A stretch of DNA of 64,000 nt, taken from positions 1-64,000 of the forward strand of contig NZ_VLLI01000017.1 in assembly GCF_007830615.1 (NCBI RefSeq), read 5' to 3'. The notes beneath the pieces were generated by a model that was given only the letters and a program-made list of their open reading frames with translations, ran no database searches and was not told the DNA's origin. Made by a program: the position numbers and the translations under genes. The stretch is from Mucilaginibacter frigoritolerans. GTDB taxonomy: Bacteria > Bacteroidota > Bacteroidia > Sphingobacteriales > Sphingobacteriaceae. Shown here piece after piece: positions 1 through 8,379 of this stretch (its first letter is position 1; each line of letters starts with the position of its first letter).

Positions 1-254
1 CGCATAGAAGCCATATGAACAATCCGCCTGTCGCTCGGCTGGTTTTCTAAATAGCCAACCAGTAATAACTTGAAAAATACAATCGGGTCGATGCTCTTTT
101 GCCCATCCTTACCATAATACTTAGCTGTAGCTGTGTATAAAAACTGAAGGTCTAATACCTCTTTTAACTTTCTGTAAATATTGTCCGATGGGACACGGTC
201 AGACAACTGGAAATTGGTAAAGAGCTTTTCTTGATATTGTTTCTTGCCTTGCAT
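1..254 (-). CDS. IS1182-family-like transposase, N-terminal part (cut by window edge)
   Basis: Reading leftward from the ATG at 254 gives about 84 residues beginning MQGKKQYQEKLFTNFQLSDR, followed by RVPSDNIYRKLKEVLDL and then the block IDPIVFFKLLLVGYLENQPS. The arrangement of a short basic start, a 'vP.dn.yRkLkevlDl.fl' block and a 'dPvvffKlllvgyle' block is typical of the N-terminal domain of IS1182/IS5-superfamily DDE transposases. The catalytic residues lie beyond the window, so activity cannot be judged. The gene is transcribed away from the TPR gene at 660 and sits inside a truncated neighbour. Confidence 0.8.
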   Translation of the reverse strand, partial: MQGKKQYQEKLFTNFQLSDRVPSDNIYRKLKEVLDLQFLYTATAKYYGKDGQKSIDPIVFFKLLLVGYLENQPSDRRIVHMASM

Positions 255-328
255 GTTATTAAGATACTAAAAATCAATATCTTAACATAATATTGTCAAA
301 AAATATTCGCTTCGTTGTGCAACAGCCA
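1..328 (-). mobile_element. IS1182-like insertion sequence, one end only
   Basis: The transposase reading frame and about 75 bases of leader form one end of an insertion sequence whose other end is outside the window. The outer boundary is inferred at about 328: leftward, the codons of the small gene starting at 513 run smoothly to about 329 and then enter GGCTGTTGCACAACG, which looks like an IS terminal repeat. The leader also has a hairpin at 259-285 with arms TTAAGATA and TATCTTAA. The second terminal repeat and target duplication cannot be seen here, so the exact end is inferred. Confidence 0.6.
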
Positions 329-513
329 CGGTACGCCTGGACGGGCGGGAAACGTCCTTGTTTCATCAATTCAGCCGTTTCGTTGATCGCTTCTCTGATC
401 CGGGTAAAGTCTGCTTTGTCTTTTCTGATCAATGAAAATCCGAATTCCTCTTCGATATCGCTTAGCCGTGCGTCCACGTCTTCGTCAAATTTTTCAGCTT
501 CGTTAGTAGCCAT
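329..513 (-). pseudogene. small unknown gene, 3' part removed by the IS
   Basis: From the ATG at 513 the frame encodes about 61 residues (MATNEAEKFDEDVDARLSDI, then an acidic and amphipathic stretch ending GRFPPVQAY) before entering sequence that belongs to the IS end. I do not recognise the family. Its composition (many Glu, Asp, Lys) suggests a soluble cytoplasmic protein or N-terminal domain. It is divergent from the TPR-GreAB-C-PIN gene across a 146-bp intergenic region, so the two could share regulation. The predicted frame carries on into the IS to a stop at 274, but those last residues are IS-derived. It could be the first domain of a larger lost protein. Confidence 0.55.
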
Positions 514-646
514 AAGGTTCTGTATTAGGTATTAAAACATGAGGTATTGGCTTACACGTCAATGGTCATGTAGCAGGTTTTAAGTAAAATTAATATAAAA
601 CCAATAAAGTGGAAAACTTAATTCGTCAAGCCGGATAAAATACTAT

Positions 647-654
647 TATCTTTA
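647..654 (+). promoter_or_regulatory. possible -7 element for the TPR gene
   Basis: TATCTTTA matches the Bacteroidota -7 consensus TAnnTTTG in seven of eight positions, but lies only 6 bases before the ATG at 660. No clear -33 TTG is seen at the usual distance, so this is weak. If real, the transcript would be nearly leaderless. Confidence 0.25.
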
Positions 655-659
655 GTATT

Positions 660-3602
660 ATGAATTTGAACACCATCGAAGAAGCGTATTTGACCGACCT
701 TGCGATCCGGACAATAAACGGCCTGGCCAGAAAAGGGTACAATTGGTTAACAGGCGATCTGAAACCTTATCAGGCTGAATTGAATAAAGTCATTAATACC
801 TCGATAGATCTGTATAAGCAACAGTATAGCGTAAGCGAAACGGATAAAATTTTGTTTGTGGACGCGCAAATTTTTATAGGGGAACTGGTCAACTATCAGG
901 TTGGCTTGTCCCTCGATGAAGCGAAATTGAGAAACGCGATTGCCGGGGATTCCCGGATACAACTCCCGTCAGATATTGACATTACAAATTTTTTAAACAT
1001 TTTCAATGACCAGCTTGCTGCTTCTGGAAAATTAAAGCGCTTGTATATTGAAGATAACTATAAAGAGATAACTTTTCAGGTAGCAAGCGGCATGGAATCG
1101 CTTCATCAAAAACTTGATGAATTGATCTCCCAAACACAGCAAAATGTTAGCGGCCTTGAAATAGAACATGCGCTTGCAGCAGAGTGGGCTCAGGAATTAG
1201 ACGCCATTAAAAAGCTTTTGTATCAATTCAAACCATTTACAGCCGCTGAACTTATCAGCAGGCTCCAAAACCGGATAGCCGCACGCAATATCAAAAACGA
1301 CCTGCTGGAAAGTCAGTTGACTTTCCTATTGGCCAGTGCCGCCAGCGACAAAGAAAACTTCGCGGTGACGCGCAATGCGGCGCCTTTGTTCATCAAGGCT
1401 TACCGGCTTTCGCCCAATAATATCGAATATAAACGACTTGCTGCTTTAGGCTACATGGCCATGCAGGAACCGGATCGGGCTTTAGCGCTGGCTGAAGAAA
1501 TTTTAGCAGTTGATGAGTTTGACATTGCCGGCTGGTCAGTGAGATTGCATTATGCCGAAGACCCTTTCACATTTCTGGATAAGGTCCCGATTTCTTTGCT
1601 GGCTAAGAAGGAATTTAAGCTGAACGCGTTTTTCACGTTGGCCAAAGACGTCGAAAACATGCGCTGTGTATTTTTGCCAGGCTCGCCTGTCAGGATTGAT
1701 ATCATGGACGGTGAATTGCCTCAACTTACCTATTCTAACTTCAAATTCTGGCTGCGGTATAGTGATTACCTTTTCGCGCGCATCTATTTTGAATTTCCAA
1801 TGGTAACGAATTATGCAGCGTCGGAGGAGTTGAAAGGGGCGCGGATCTACCACCATTACTTCAAGTTAATGGGTATGCTTACTGCGATTCTTGACAACAG
1901 CGAACTGGGCAATGAACAGGCATATGTACGCTTCAGATACCACTACGCCCGGCTGATCCTAACCGGCGATCAAAGCGAAATACACCAGCTCGCTAGGATA
2001 TACGATCAAATCGATGAGAAAGACCACATACAGGTTATCCAGTTGGTTCAGGCCTATCAACTCATTGAGACGGACGAATACCGCGACAGGGCGCTGGAAA
2101 TCATCGACAGCTTTGGCGCTGACAAACATGAAATGACCGCTTTGTTTAAGACGGTGATCTTATTTAATTCGGGCAGACGGGAAGAAGCAGTTGAGCATTA
2201 TGAACATTATATACTGGGCCTTAGCGCGATTTCAACTATCCTGTTGAACAACCTGCTCCAGTTCTTTAGCATGGGGTACCGTAATAATGCCAAAGGCGCA
2301 TTAAGCTTTTTGCAAACGATCCTGGAAACCGGTATTTTTCCGAATAATGAAATGAAGGCCTTACTGGAGCTCTATGTCTCTTCGATTTATGCGGCTGATC
2401 AGGGCGACCGCCCGGCGGCAGAGGTTAAACTCGATCTTATTGAAGCCGGTCTTGATCCGCGATACCCTGAGATCAAAGAGTTTTACCTGAGGACCCTGCG
2501 TTCATTGAAGGCCTATGGCCGCATTATTCAGTTTCTTCGGCCCGAACCCGGCAAAAGTGTCGATTCAAACGATTTATTTACCTATTGCGAAGCATTGTAT
2601 TTTAGTGAAGGCAATAAGCTCGAATTGCTGCAGGTATTGAAAAAGGCGCGGTTGACCCTGCCGCCAAATCCAATGCTGCTGCGCCTGGAGATCGAATTGC
2701 GGCAAAAACAGCATGACTGGAAAAAAGTCCTTGAACTCGCAGAATATGCGATTAAGCAACTGAAACCCCACGAAGACTTTATTACCGCATTTTTTCATGC
2801 CTGCCTGAACGAACTGGCAGTGGAGAAGATTCTGGCGTATAAACACATCATAGATGGAATCAGGTTTAATGAACGGGGCAACCTGGTTATCTTCTCAGCA
2901 TTTTCACAGGCCGGCCTGCACACCGAAGCAATTGAGATATTATTTACATCCGCCCAGGGAAAATCGAATATTGCCAGCCGGCAGGCTTTTATCGGGTCCA
3001 CGCTTCGGTTGAGCGATAAGGTCTTCCGTGTTTATGAAGAGGTATTGCTCGGCAGTTTTGTTACTTTTAAGATTTCCGGGGAAATTTACAAAGTGTTTAT
3101 TGATCCGGCAAAACTGGACGATCCGCTTATAAAACCTTTTCTCGGAAAAAAGACAGGCGAACATTTTCAGATTTACGGTGATTTTATGCAGGAAACGACG
3201 TTTATACATGTTGTCAGGATCACTGATAAATACCTTGACCTCTATGATGAAATTTTAAAGCAGGCATCAAACCCCGTTTCCGGATTAAAGCTCAAACAAT
3301 TTCAGTTCGAGGGAACTACTGCTGAAGAAATGAAGGCTACGCTGCAAAAACAAATGGGTGCGGTGGGTACAATAGATAAACAGTTTAGGGATCAAAACCT
3401 GGAACGGTATAATGAGGGGCAAATCACTTTCACTGAAGTGATTAAAAGCAATTTTGAAACAAATTCGCCGGACGCTTACTATTTCTTAACCGGCGAACAT
3501 CAAACTTTTTTCCAGACCGTTCCCCAAACCATCCCCCATGAGCCGATAACTCAAAGTACTGCGTTTGTTATCGATTTTACGGGAGTTACACTGTTCTATT
3601 AA
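660..3602 (+). CDS. TPR-GreAB-C protein, N-terminal part of an interrupted TPR-GreAB-C-PIN gene
   Basis: The 980-residue product has a helical N-terminal part (about 1-180), then a long run of TPR-like helical hairpins (about 180-790; for example LSPNNIEYKRLAALGYMAMQ followed by EPDRALALAEEIL). Residues about 790-860 resemble the GreA/GreB C-terminal domain (VLLGSFVTFKISG, then KPFLGKKTGEHFQIYGDF). The final residues FVIDFTGVTLFY are the first strand and first catalytic Asp (D972) of a PIN-type nuclease. The TAA at 3600-3602 then stops translation, but the same frame stays open to 4436 and supplies the rest of the PIN domain. Proteins with TPR, GreAB-C and PIN domains are predicted RNA-targeting effectors of bacterial conflict systems; that role is inferred. 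As read, the product lacks a complete nuclease. Confidence 0.75.
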   Translation: MNLNTIEEAYLTDLAIRTINGLARKGYNWLTGDLKPYQAELNKVINTSIDLYKQQYSVSETDKILFVDAQIFIGELVNYQVGLSLDEAKLRNAIAGDSRIQLPSDIDITNFLNIFNDQLAASGKLKRLYIEDNYKEITFQVASGMESLHQKLDELISQTQQNVSGLEIEHALAAEWAQELDAIKKLLYQFKPFTAAELISRLQNRIAARNIKNDLLESQLTFLLASAASDKENFAVTRNAAPLFIKAYRLSPNNIEYKRLAALGYMAMQEPDRALALAEEILAVDEFDIAGWSVRLHYAEDPFTFLDKVPISLLAKKEFKLNAFFTLAKDVENMRCVFLPGSPVRIDIMDGELPQLTYSNFKFWLRYSDYLFARIYFEFPMVTNYAASEELKGARIYHHYFKLMGMLTAILDNSELGNEQAYVRFRYHYARLILTGDQSEIHQLARIYDQIDEKDHIQVIQLVQAYQLIETDEYRDRALEIIDSFGADKHEMTALFKTVILFNSGRREEAVEHYEHYILGLSAISTILLNNLLQFFSMGYRNNAKGALSFLQTILETGIFPNNEMKALLELYVSSIYAADQGDRPAAEVKLDLIEAGLDPRYPEIKEFYLRTLRSLKAYGRIIQFLRPEPGKSVDSNDLFTYCEALYFSEGNKLELLQVLKKARLTLPPNPMLLRLEIELRQKQHDWKKVLELAEYAIKQLKPHEDFITAFFHACLNELAVEKILAYKHIIDGIRFNERGNLVIFSAFSQAGLHTEAIEILFTSAQGKSNIASRQAFIGSTLRLSDKVFRVYEEVLLGSFVTFKISGEIYKVFIDPAKLDDPLIKPFLGKKTGEHFQIYGDFMQETTFIHVVRITDKYLDLYDEILKQASNPVSGLKLKQFQFEGTTAEEMKATLQKQMGAVGTIDKQFRDQNLERYNEGQITFTEVIKSNFETNSPDAYYFLTGEHQTFFQTVPQTIPHEPITQSTAFVIDFTGVTLFY

Positions 3603-4436
3603 TTAACCAAAGAACATGGGCTTAAGTATCCCGCTAAGTTTGTCGTCTCCAATTATGTCCTGCACAAGTTGAGGCATTTATTAAATGAGGCACTCACTGA
3701 GCCCGAGGAAAGAATGTCGATGAGTATTACGCTGGAGGCGGTTGTCCCGCATTTTTTTCCGCCTGATTATAAAGAAAAGCGTTCAGCGCACCTCCGCGGG
3801 ATGATCAGTTGGGTTGAGGAAAACTGTATTGCCGACAATGTCGACGAAAAACTCGACCTGGTCGTTAACAACAAGGAGTTAAAAAACGACGACGATGATT
3901 ATTTGCATTATCTGGTTGACAACCGCTTGCTTTCTACGCGCCAGGATCATTTGCTGGTCACCAGCGATCTATTCTATTTGAAAGTTTTCGGCGGTCAAAA
4001 ACGGGTAATAGGGCCGGAGCCGTATTTGTTAAAATTTTTCCCTGGTTTTGATGCCACCACCTACCTGATATCTAAAAACTACGTTGGACTAAAGATAACA
4101 AAAGAACATTTGATCACCGAATTTTCGGCTTTCATTGCCGGTCGCCCCAATAAATATATCTGTGCGGTTGAAAATCTCAAAGTAAACCGCAGCGGCGCCG
4201 ACCTGCGTAATCTATCGGAAGGGATCATGTTCTTGAAGTGGCTTTATCTTCAGCCGTTAATCATTACTGACAGCAGGTACCGAAGTGCGCACTATCTCTT
4301 AAATAACTTGCTCCAGGGCCTGAGCGGCCGCGGTTTTGGCTTGGTTATCAACATCATTAGCAAGCAATTTGCTTTACTCCCCGCCGCAGAAGCGGAGATA
4401 TTAACGATCATCAACGAAATTGCCAGCGCTGAGTAG
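3603..4436 (+). pseudogene. PIN-nuclease C-terminal part, separated by an in-frame TAA
   Basis: This segment is in the same frame as the 660-3602 gene and has no further stop until the TAG at 4434-4436. Directly after the TAA the frame reads LTKEHGLKYPAKFVVSNYVL, a natural continuation of the PIN first strand and helix. Further on, HLLVTSDLFYLK has the late PIN acidic motif (Asp at codon 1103 counted from 660). Without the stop the protein would have 1258 residues. The only plausible internal start is the TTG at 3669, which would omit the first catalytic Asp, so an independent nuclease is unlikely. A single G-to-T change (GAA to TAA) explains the split. Its 3' end overlaps the convergent phosphoribosyltransferase gene by 26 bp. 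Confidence 0.7.
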
Positions 4437-5090
4437 GTGGAATCACGAACACCGCTGTGAGAATCTTCCTGATCGGGTTGACATCCCTGGTCGGGCCTTC
4501 GCTCCGTTTTGTTTTTACACCCGGTCTGTCAATGCACCGCCAGTATAAGGAAACAAAGGTTTCCCCGTTTTCAAAACCTTCATCTGTATGGCGCTGCTTG
4601 CCGGCATTACCATAACTCTCCTCCGGCTCGCTTACGTACATCGCCTTTTGCTGCTCCAACCCTAAAGCAATTTGTTGCCGGTAGGTCGGCGTCCACGCCA
4701 GCGAAAAAACCTCAAACCGCGTCCGTGGGAATACCTTCAGAATCGCGCTGATGATACTGCCCGCCGTTGTTCCCGTCGTTACCACATCATCGATCAGCAG
4801 CACCTTCCTTTCATTCAGGTCCACGATATTCCGGTCCACCCATAAACCTCCCGTAATTCCGCCTTCTGCTCTGCAATCCCAAAACTCTTAACAGGTTCCG
4901 TTTCCCTCGTTTTATAAATCATACTTGGAAAATGGTCACAGTCGAACACTGAGCTTAAACTCGTTCCTAAACGGTCCAGCCCCGGGGCAAACCGGTACTC
5001 CGCTGGATATTCCAGGACGTTTGACCAGGCGATTCCGTGCGCTTTAGAGCACCCAGTTGTGTAGGGATTAACGAAAGTCGCAATTAACAA
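4411..5090 (-). pseudogene. phosphoribosyltransferase-type gene with a frameshift
   Basis: Two leftward frames together make one phosphoribosyltransferase. The upstream frame (TTG at 5090; a stop lies just before it) reads HFPSMIYKTRETEPVKSFGI and then IAEQKAELREVYG, typical of the region before the PRPP loop. It then runs into an unrelated tail and stops at 4815. The other frame, overlapping from 4839, carries the PRPP-binding motif KVLLIDDVVTTGTTAGSI. Joining them needs one extra base at the C run at 4839-4841 (GGGG reduced to GGG on the coding strand). The family resembles ComF-like or stand-alone type I PRTases found beside predicted defence genes. The 3' end overlaps the PIN gene tail to tail. 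A sequencing error is possible, but the neighbours are broken too. Confidence 0.65.
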
Positions 5091-5904
5091 TCAATAAATT
5101 AACGTGGTCAAAGTGTTGCGGAATTACCTTAATTACAGTTCCGGAAGGAGGTGGTCAAAGACTTCGGAATTTCCACCCTTGGTTAAGCCGGTAGCATCCG
5201 TTAAGTCGGATAAACTGGTACCTGCATAGCCCTTTTTGTTAAATAGGGGAGCTACTTTTTGTAATATAAAATCCCTGGTATTTAAATTATCTGCGGCCAC
5301 CTGGTTTTAAATTTCATACGAATATAATTAAAATACCGATCGGTATGTTGTTTTTATAAAAAAATCAAAACAAGATAAAGGCAGCCCTGCGGTAACGATA
5401 AATGCTATTGTATATCCTTAAAATCATCATTGAAGATTGGCGGTATTGTCCTCAGTATGAAACAGAAAAAGGTCAAATTGACGCCGAATTTGGCCCGGTT
5501 TGTCCCAACTTGTCCCGGCTGTTGATGTAGCTATTTGATTTATAATAGGGGTATGTTTCATGCGGCCCGTGCTGTTTTCTTTGTGTCATCTATCCGCGGG
5601 ACAGCATGGGCCGAAGCCGGTGATAAATGCAATGGATGTTGCCGGTTACCTGGTGATTAGTATAGGCAGCAACGATAAAACTGCCGTTTCTCAAAAATTT
5701 GGAAAAAGCATTTTGGTTGACCATTCTAATTAATTTAAATACATCGCTTTAAAATATAAACTCCAGCCACATGTGTAGCTATTTTATTGCCTTTAACAAT
5801 ATTTTTTCGCCTAATAAACATATCTTTAGCTGCCGTGTTAGTATTAAAGAAAAGCTAAAAAAGGTCGGCAATTTTTTATTTTATATTGTCTGCAGGGAAT
5901 TACA
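5091..5904. other. gene-poor stretch between the decayed island and the kinase operon
   Basis: No supported gene is seen on either strand over about 0.8 kb. Short open stretches (for example around 5590-5730) have no recognisable family or start context and may be remnants. The only distinct element is the palindrome at 5333-5346. A tandem TTGTCCC repeat lies near 5500. The last 100 bases before the kinase are AT-rich and must hold its promoter; TATATTGT at 5882-5889 is a poor -7 candidate. Confidence 0.5.
5333..5346. promoter_or_regulatory. TetR/AcrR-like operator palindrome
   Basis: ATACCGATCGGTAT is a perfect 14-base palindrome in otherwise AT-rich sequence. The core ACCGnnCGGT is the form many TetR/AcrR-family repressors bind. 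No tetR-like gene or efflux operon lies next to it, so it is either an orphan site left from a lost gene or a site for a regulator acting on the kinase operon about 560 bp downstream. Confidence 0.4.
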
Positions 5905-7251
5905 ATGAGTAAAGTATTTACGATTGCAAAAGGTTTGGAGAACATGGGCGCATTACGCACCGGCGGGCAGGGCTCAGTTTATAAGGGACGCCGGATGGGG
6001 CCTATCATCAGCGCCGTTAAATTGCTTCCTACGCCGATACATACCGAAGATGATGATGATAAAAATTTCCGAAATTTTCAAAATGAAGTAAACAAGCTTA
6101 AAAAGGTTAACGAGAGGCCAAATCCAAACGTTGTAAAGATCCTTGCTTCCGGGTTAACCGAAAGCGGGTCCTTCCCTTATATAGAAATGGAGTTTATTGA
6201 GGGGCCTGACCTGGAGGAATTACTGAAACCACCTCACGATCCGGTTTTCACTATAAAAGAAGTATTAAAACTTGCAGATCATTTGGCCAATGCGCTTTCA
6301 CATTGCCATATGGTGGGCGTAAAACATGGCGATATTAAAAGCAATAATATAAAATACAATATCCACTCGGGCAACTATGTGCTGCTGGATTTTGGTCTCG
6401 CCATCATGTCCGACGAACAACGCCGCACGAGTATACGCCATGCCGGGGCCATTGAATTTATGGCGCCTGAACAAAATACGGGTGCCATGTACATGGCTAC
6501 AGATATTTACAGCTACGGCATTATTTTATATGAACTCCTGGCCGGCCAGGTACCCTTCCCGCTGCACGATAGCGGCGAAACGGCACGCAACGCAGTAATG
6601 ATTGCCCATATGGAGTCTCCTGTGCCTGATGTACTGGCGCTACGCAAAAAAAACTTGCCGGCCGGCTGGACCGAACAAAAACGGGATATAGAAATGCGTG
6701 TTCCCAAATGGCTTTTAACACTGATAAGCACCTGCCTTGAAAAAGACCCTGAAAAACGTTATCTCAGCGGGATGTCGCTGCAGGAGGCGCTGTTTGACGG
6801 CAGCCTTTCAACTGGGCAGCCAGCCGTTTCTTTAGATCAACTGCCCGATAAGGCTGCATTTAGAAATACTAAGCCAGCGTTAGGTGCTACAGGAGTCACT
6901 TACCACCAAGGCGATAAAATGCATATATCGAAACCGCTGTTTTTTGCTTTGATGGGTATGTTTGCTATATCGCTGATTACCTGCGGTTACCTGTTGATCA
7001 ACCAAAACCTTCCGCCGGTGCCAATAAAAACCACCGCTGCCGACACAACAAAAAAAGATACCGATACGCCAAAGCAGGCAACCGTCCATGATTATCATTC
7101 GAAAGAAAGAGCAAATGATTCGGCTGCGCAACAGGCTATCAAAGATGTGATAGACGGCGAACGGCAAAAAGCTGAAAGCCAAAAGAAAGCGGACAGCACT
7201 GGTACTCCGCAGGACACCAGTACGGTAAAACAACCGGACAATAATCCGTAA
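5905..7251 (+). CDS. transmembrane Ser/Thr protein kinase (Hanks type, non-RD)
   Basis: This 448-residue protein starts with a kinase domain at about 10-310: glycine loop LRTGGQGSVYKG (18-28), VAIK-like lysine K39 in ISAVKLL, catalytic loop HGDIKSNN (141-148), DFG at 162-164, and APE at 187-189. The catalytic loop has HGD in place of HRD, so it is a non-RD kinase; Asp143 and Asn148 are kept, so catalysis is expected. A single membrane segment lies at about 343-365, followed by a hydrophilic Thr/Asp/Lys-rich tail predicted to be periplasmic. There are no PASTA repeats. It leads an operon with two FHA proteins, a PP2C phosphatase and a SEDS-PBP fusion, matching the role of PknA/PknB in actinobacteria. 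The substrate is inferred to be the FHA proteins or the synthase. Confidence 0.93.
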   Translation: MSKVFTIAKGLENMGALRTGGQGSVYKGRRMGPIISAVKLLPTPIHTEDDDDKNFRNFQNEVNKLKKVNERPNPNVVKILASGLTESGSFPYIEMEFIEGPDLEELLKPPHDPVFTIKEVLKLADHLANALSHCHMVGVKHGDIKSNNIKYNIHSGNYVLLDFGLAIMSDEQRRTSIRHAGAIEFMAPEQNTGAMYMATDIYSYGIILYELLAGQVPFPLHDSGETARNAVMIAHMESPVPDVLALRKKNLPAGWTEQKRDIEMRVPKWLLTLISTCLEKDPEKRYLSGMSLQEALFDGSLSTGQPAVSLDQLPDKAAFRNTKPALGATGVTYHQGDKMHISKPLFFALMGMFAISLITCGYLLINQNLPPVPIKTTAADTTKKDTDTPKQATVHDYHSKERANDSAAQQAIKDVIDGERQKAESQKKADSTGTPQDTSTVKQPDNNP

Positions 7252-7325
7252 AATATATTAATTTTATCAAACATCTTGTTTTGATATACTGTTCAATTGT
7301 AAATTTTCAACCTGCTCAATATTAA

Positions 7326-8276
7326 ATGGATCAAAAAACTTCGTTTTGGCAGCGCATCGGTATCCAAGGCTGGTTTTTAACCGATGAACAATCATCGGCC
7401 AAAAAAAAACAGCAAAGTCTCACGCCTGATGACGTTTATAATTATATGATATCCAAGTTCAACGATTCAATCCGCGAACTGTCCTTTGCTGACAGGGTAG
7501 TTTTTTACCACGAATATATCATCAGTTTTAACACTGCAGACTACACATCGTTTTTAAATAACCGGCAGGGCATCTTTGGGCTTATCATTAATGAAACCGT
7601 TAAAAAGTTTTATGAAATCCTGAAGCAACACCGGGTGGCTGGAAAAACTGTAAAACCATCAAGCTCCAAATGGGTTTTCCGCCTCGTTTCGCACCCGGAT
7701 TATGAGCCCGGTGATATTGGTTTTATTGGGAAGCTAATGCCCGGTAATAACCAAAAAGAAGAAAACCTTAAAGTAACATTTATTCCCCGCCAAACCGGCA
7801 TTGCGCAAACATTTGACATCAGCCAGGATATTTTAAAAGGCTTTAATTATTACAGCGAAGGCTACTACGAGGTGCCATATGAAGAAAGCCTGGAAACGGA
7901 AGAAGAAAAGAGCGCCAGCCCCAATCAAAAATATTATGCACGTTTTGAGACCATCTTGCCTGAAAAACAATTTGCCGGCAAAAAAGTGGAATTTTTGATG
8001 CTTGACAACGAGATCATAGTATCGGGCAATGATGAAACCCGCGAAGAACGGAACATCTTTCGGATACCGACAGATTGGGTGAATACACCCCACTTGCAAA
8101 TAAGGCATAACCGGTCGGACGGGAAGTTTTACCTGGCTTCATTTGGCGAAAAAACCATTTTGAATGAAAATGACGTGTACAAAAGCGATGTAAACGCGCC
8201 GCAATGGGTTGAGCTGCCAGTTAACTCGAAGATATTGCTGAACGGTATCGTAGGTGTGAACATTTTTAAATCGTAA
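7326..8276 (+). CDS. FhaA-like protein with a degenerate FHA domain
   Basis: This 316-residue cytoplasmic protein lies 74 bp after the kinase. The N-terminal half (about 28-140, from SLTPDDVYNYMISKFNDSIR) resembles the DUF3662/FhaA N-terminal domain of actinobacterial FhaA. The last 110 residues have an FHA-like strand pattern (HLQIRHNRSDGKFYLASFGE, then WVELPVNSKILLNGIVGVNI). The usual phosphothreonine-binding signature, GR followed by SxxH, is not seen; NTPH occupies the latter position. It may therefore be an FHA scaffold that binds without classical pThr recognition. The position next to the kinase supports a role as adaptor in the same pathway. The assignment rests on weak similarity plus context. 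Confidence 0.65.
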   Translation: MDQKTSFWQRIGIQGWFLTDEQSSAKKKQQSLTPDDVYNYMISKFNDSIRELSFADRVVFYHEYIISFNTADYTSFLNNRQGIFGLIINETVKKFYEILKQHRVAGKTVKPSSSKWVFRLVSHPDYEPGDIGFIGKLMPGNNQKEENLKVTFIPRQTGIAQTFDISQDILKGFNYYSEGYYEVPYEESLETEEEKSASPNQKYYARFETILPEKQFAGKKVEFLMLDNEIIVSGNDETREERNIFRIPTDWVNTPHLQIRHNRSDGKFYLASFGEKTILNENDVYKSDVNAPQWVELPVNSKILLNGIVGVNIFKS

Positions 8277-8280
8277 ACGG

Positions 8281-8379
8281 ATGTATCAGTTGTTATCATT
8301 TGGGTTATTAGGTTTGGCGGTATTGCTGCTGGTAACTCATTTTGTTGAAATAAAGACCCCACGTAAACCAGATGAGTGA
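8281..8379 (+). CDS. 32-residue single-span membrane microprotein
   Basis: An ATG lies 4 bases after the stop of the FhaA-like gene and opens a 32-codon frame, MYQLLSFGLLGLAVLLLVTH followed by FVEIKTPRKPDE. About residues 3-22 form one hydrophobic span and the tail is charged. Its TGA overlaps the ATG of the phosphatase gene by 8 bp (ATG at 8372, TGA at 8377-8379), a layout that suggests translational coupling. The tight fit between two operon genes supports real translation. The function is unknown; a small membrane subunit or regulator of the kinase, phosphatase or SEDS-PBP complex is possible. Confidence 0.6.
   Translation: MYQLLSFGLLGLAVLLLVTHFVEIKTPRKPDE

Noticed and set aside
3600..3602. 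Programmed stop-codon readthrough or selenocysteine
   Set aside because: The stop is TAA, not TGA, there is no visible recoding hairpin, and neighbouring genes are also broken; a nonsense mutation is simpler.
5590..5730. Short open frame upstream of the kinase
   Set aside because: About 40 codons with no start context or family; most likely chance or a relic.
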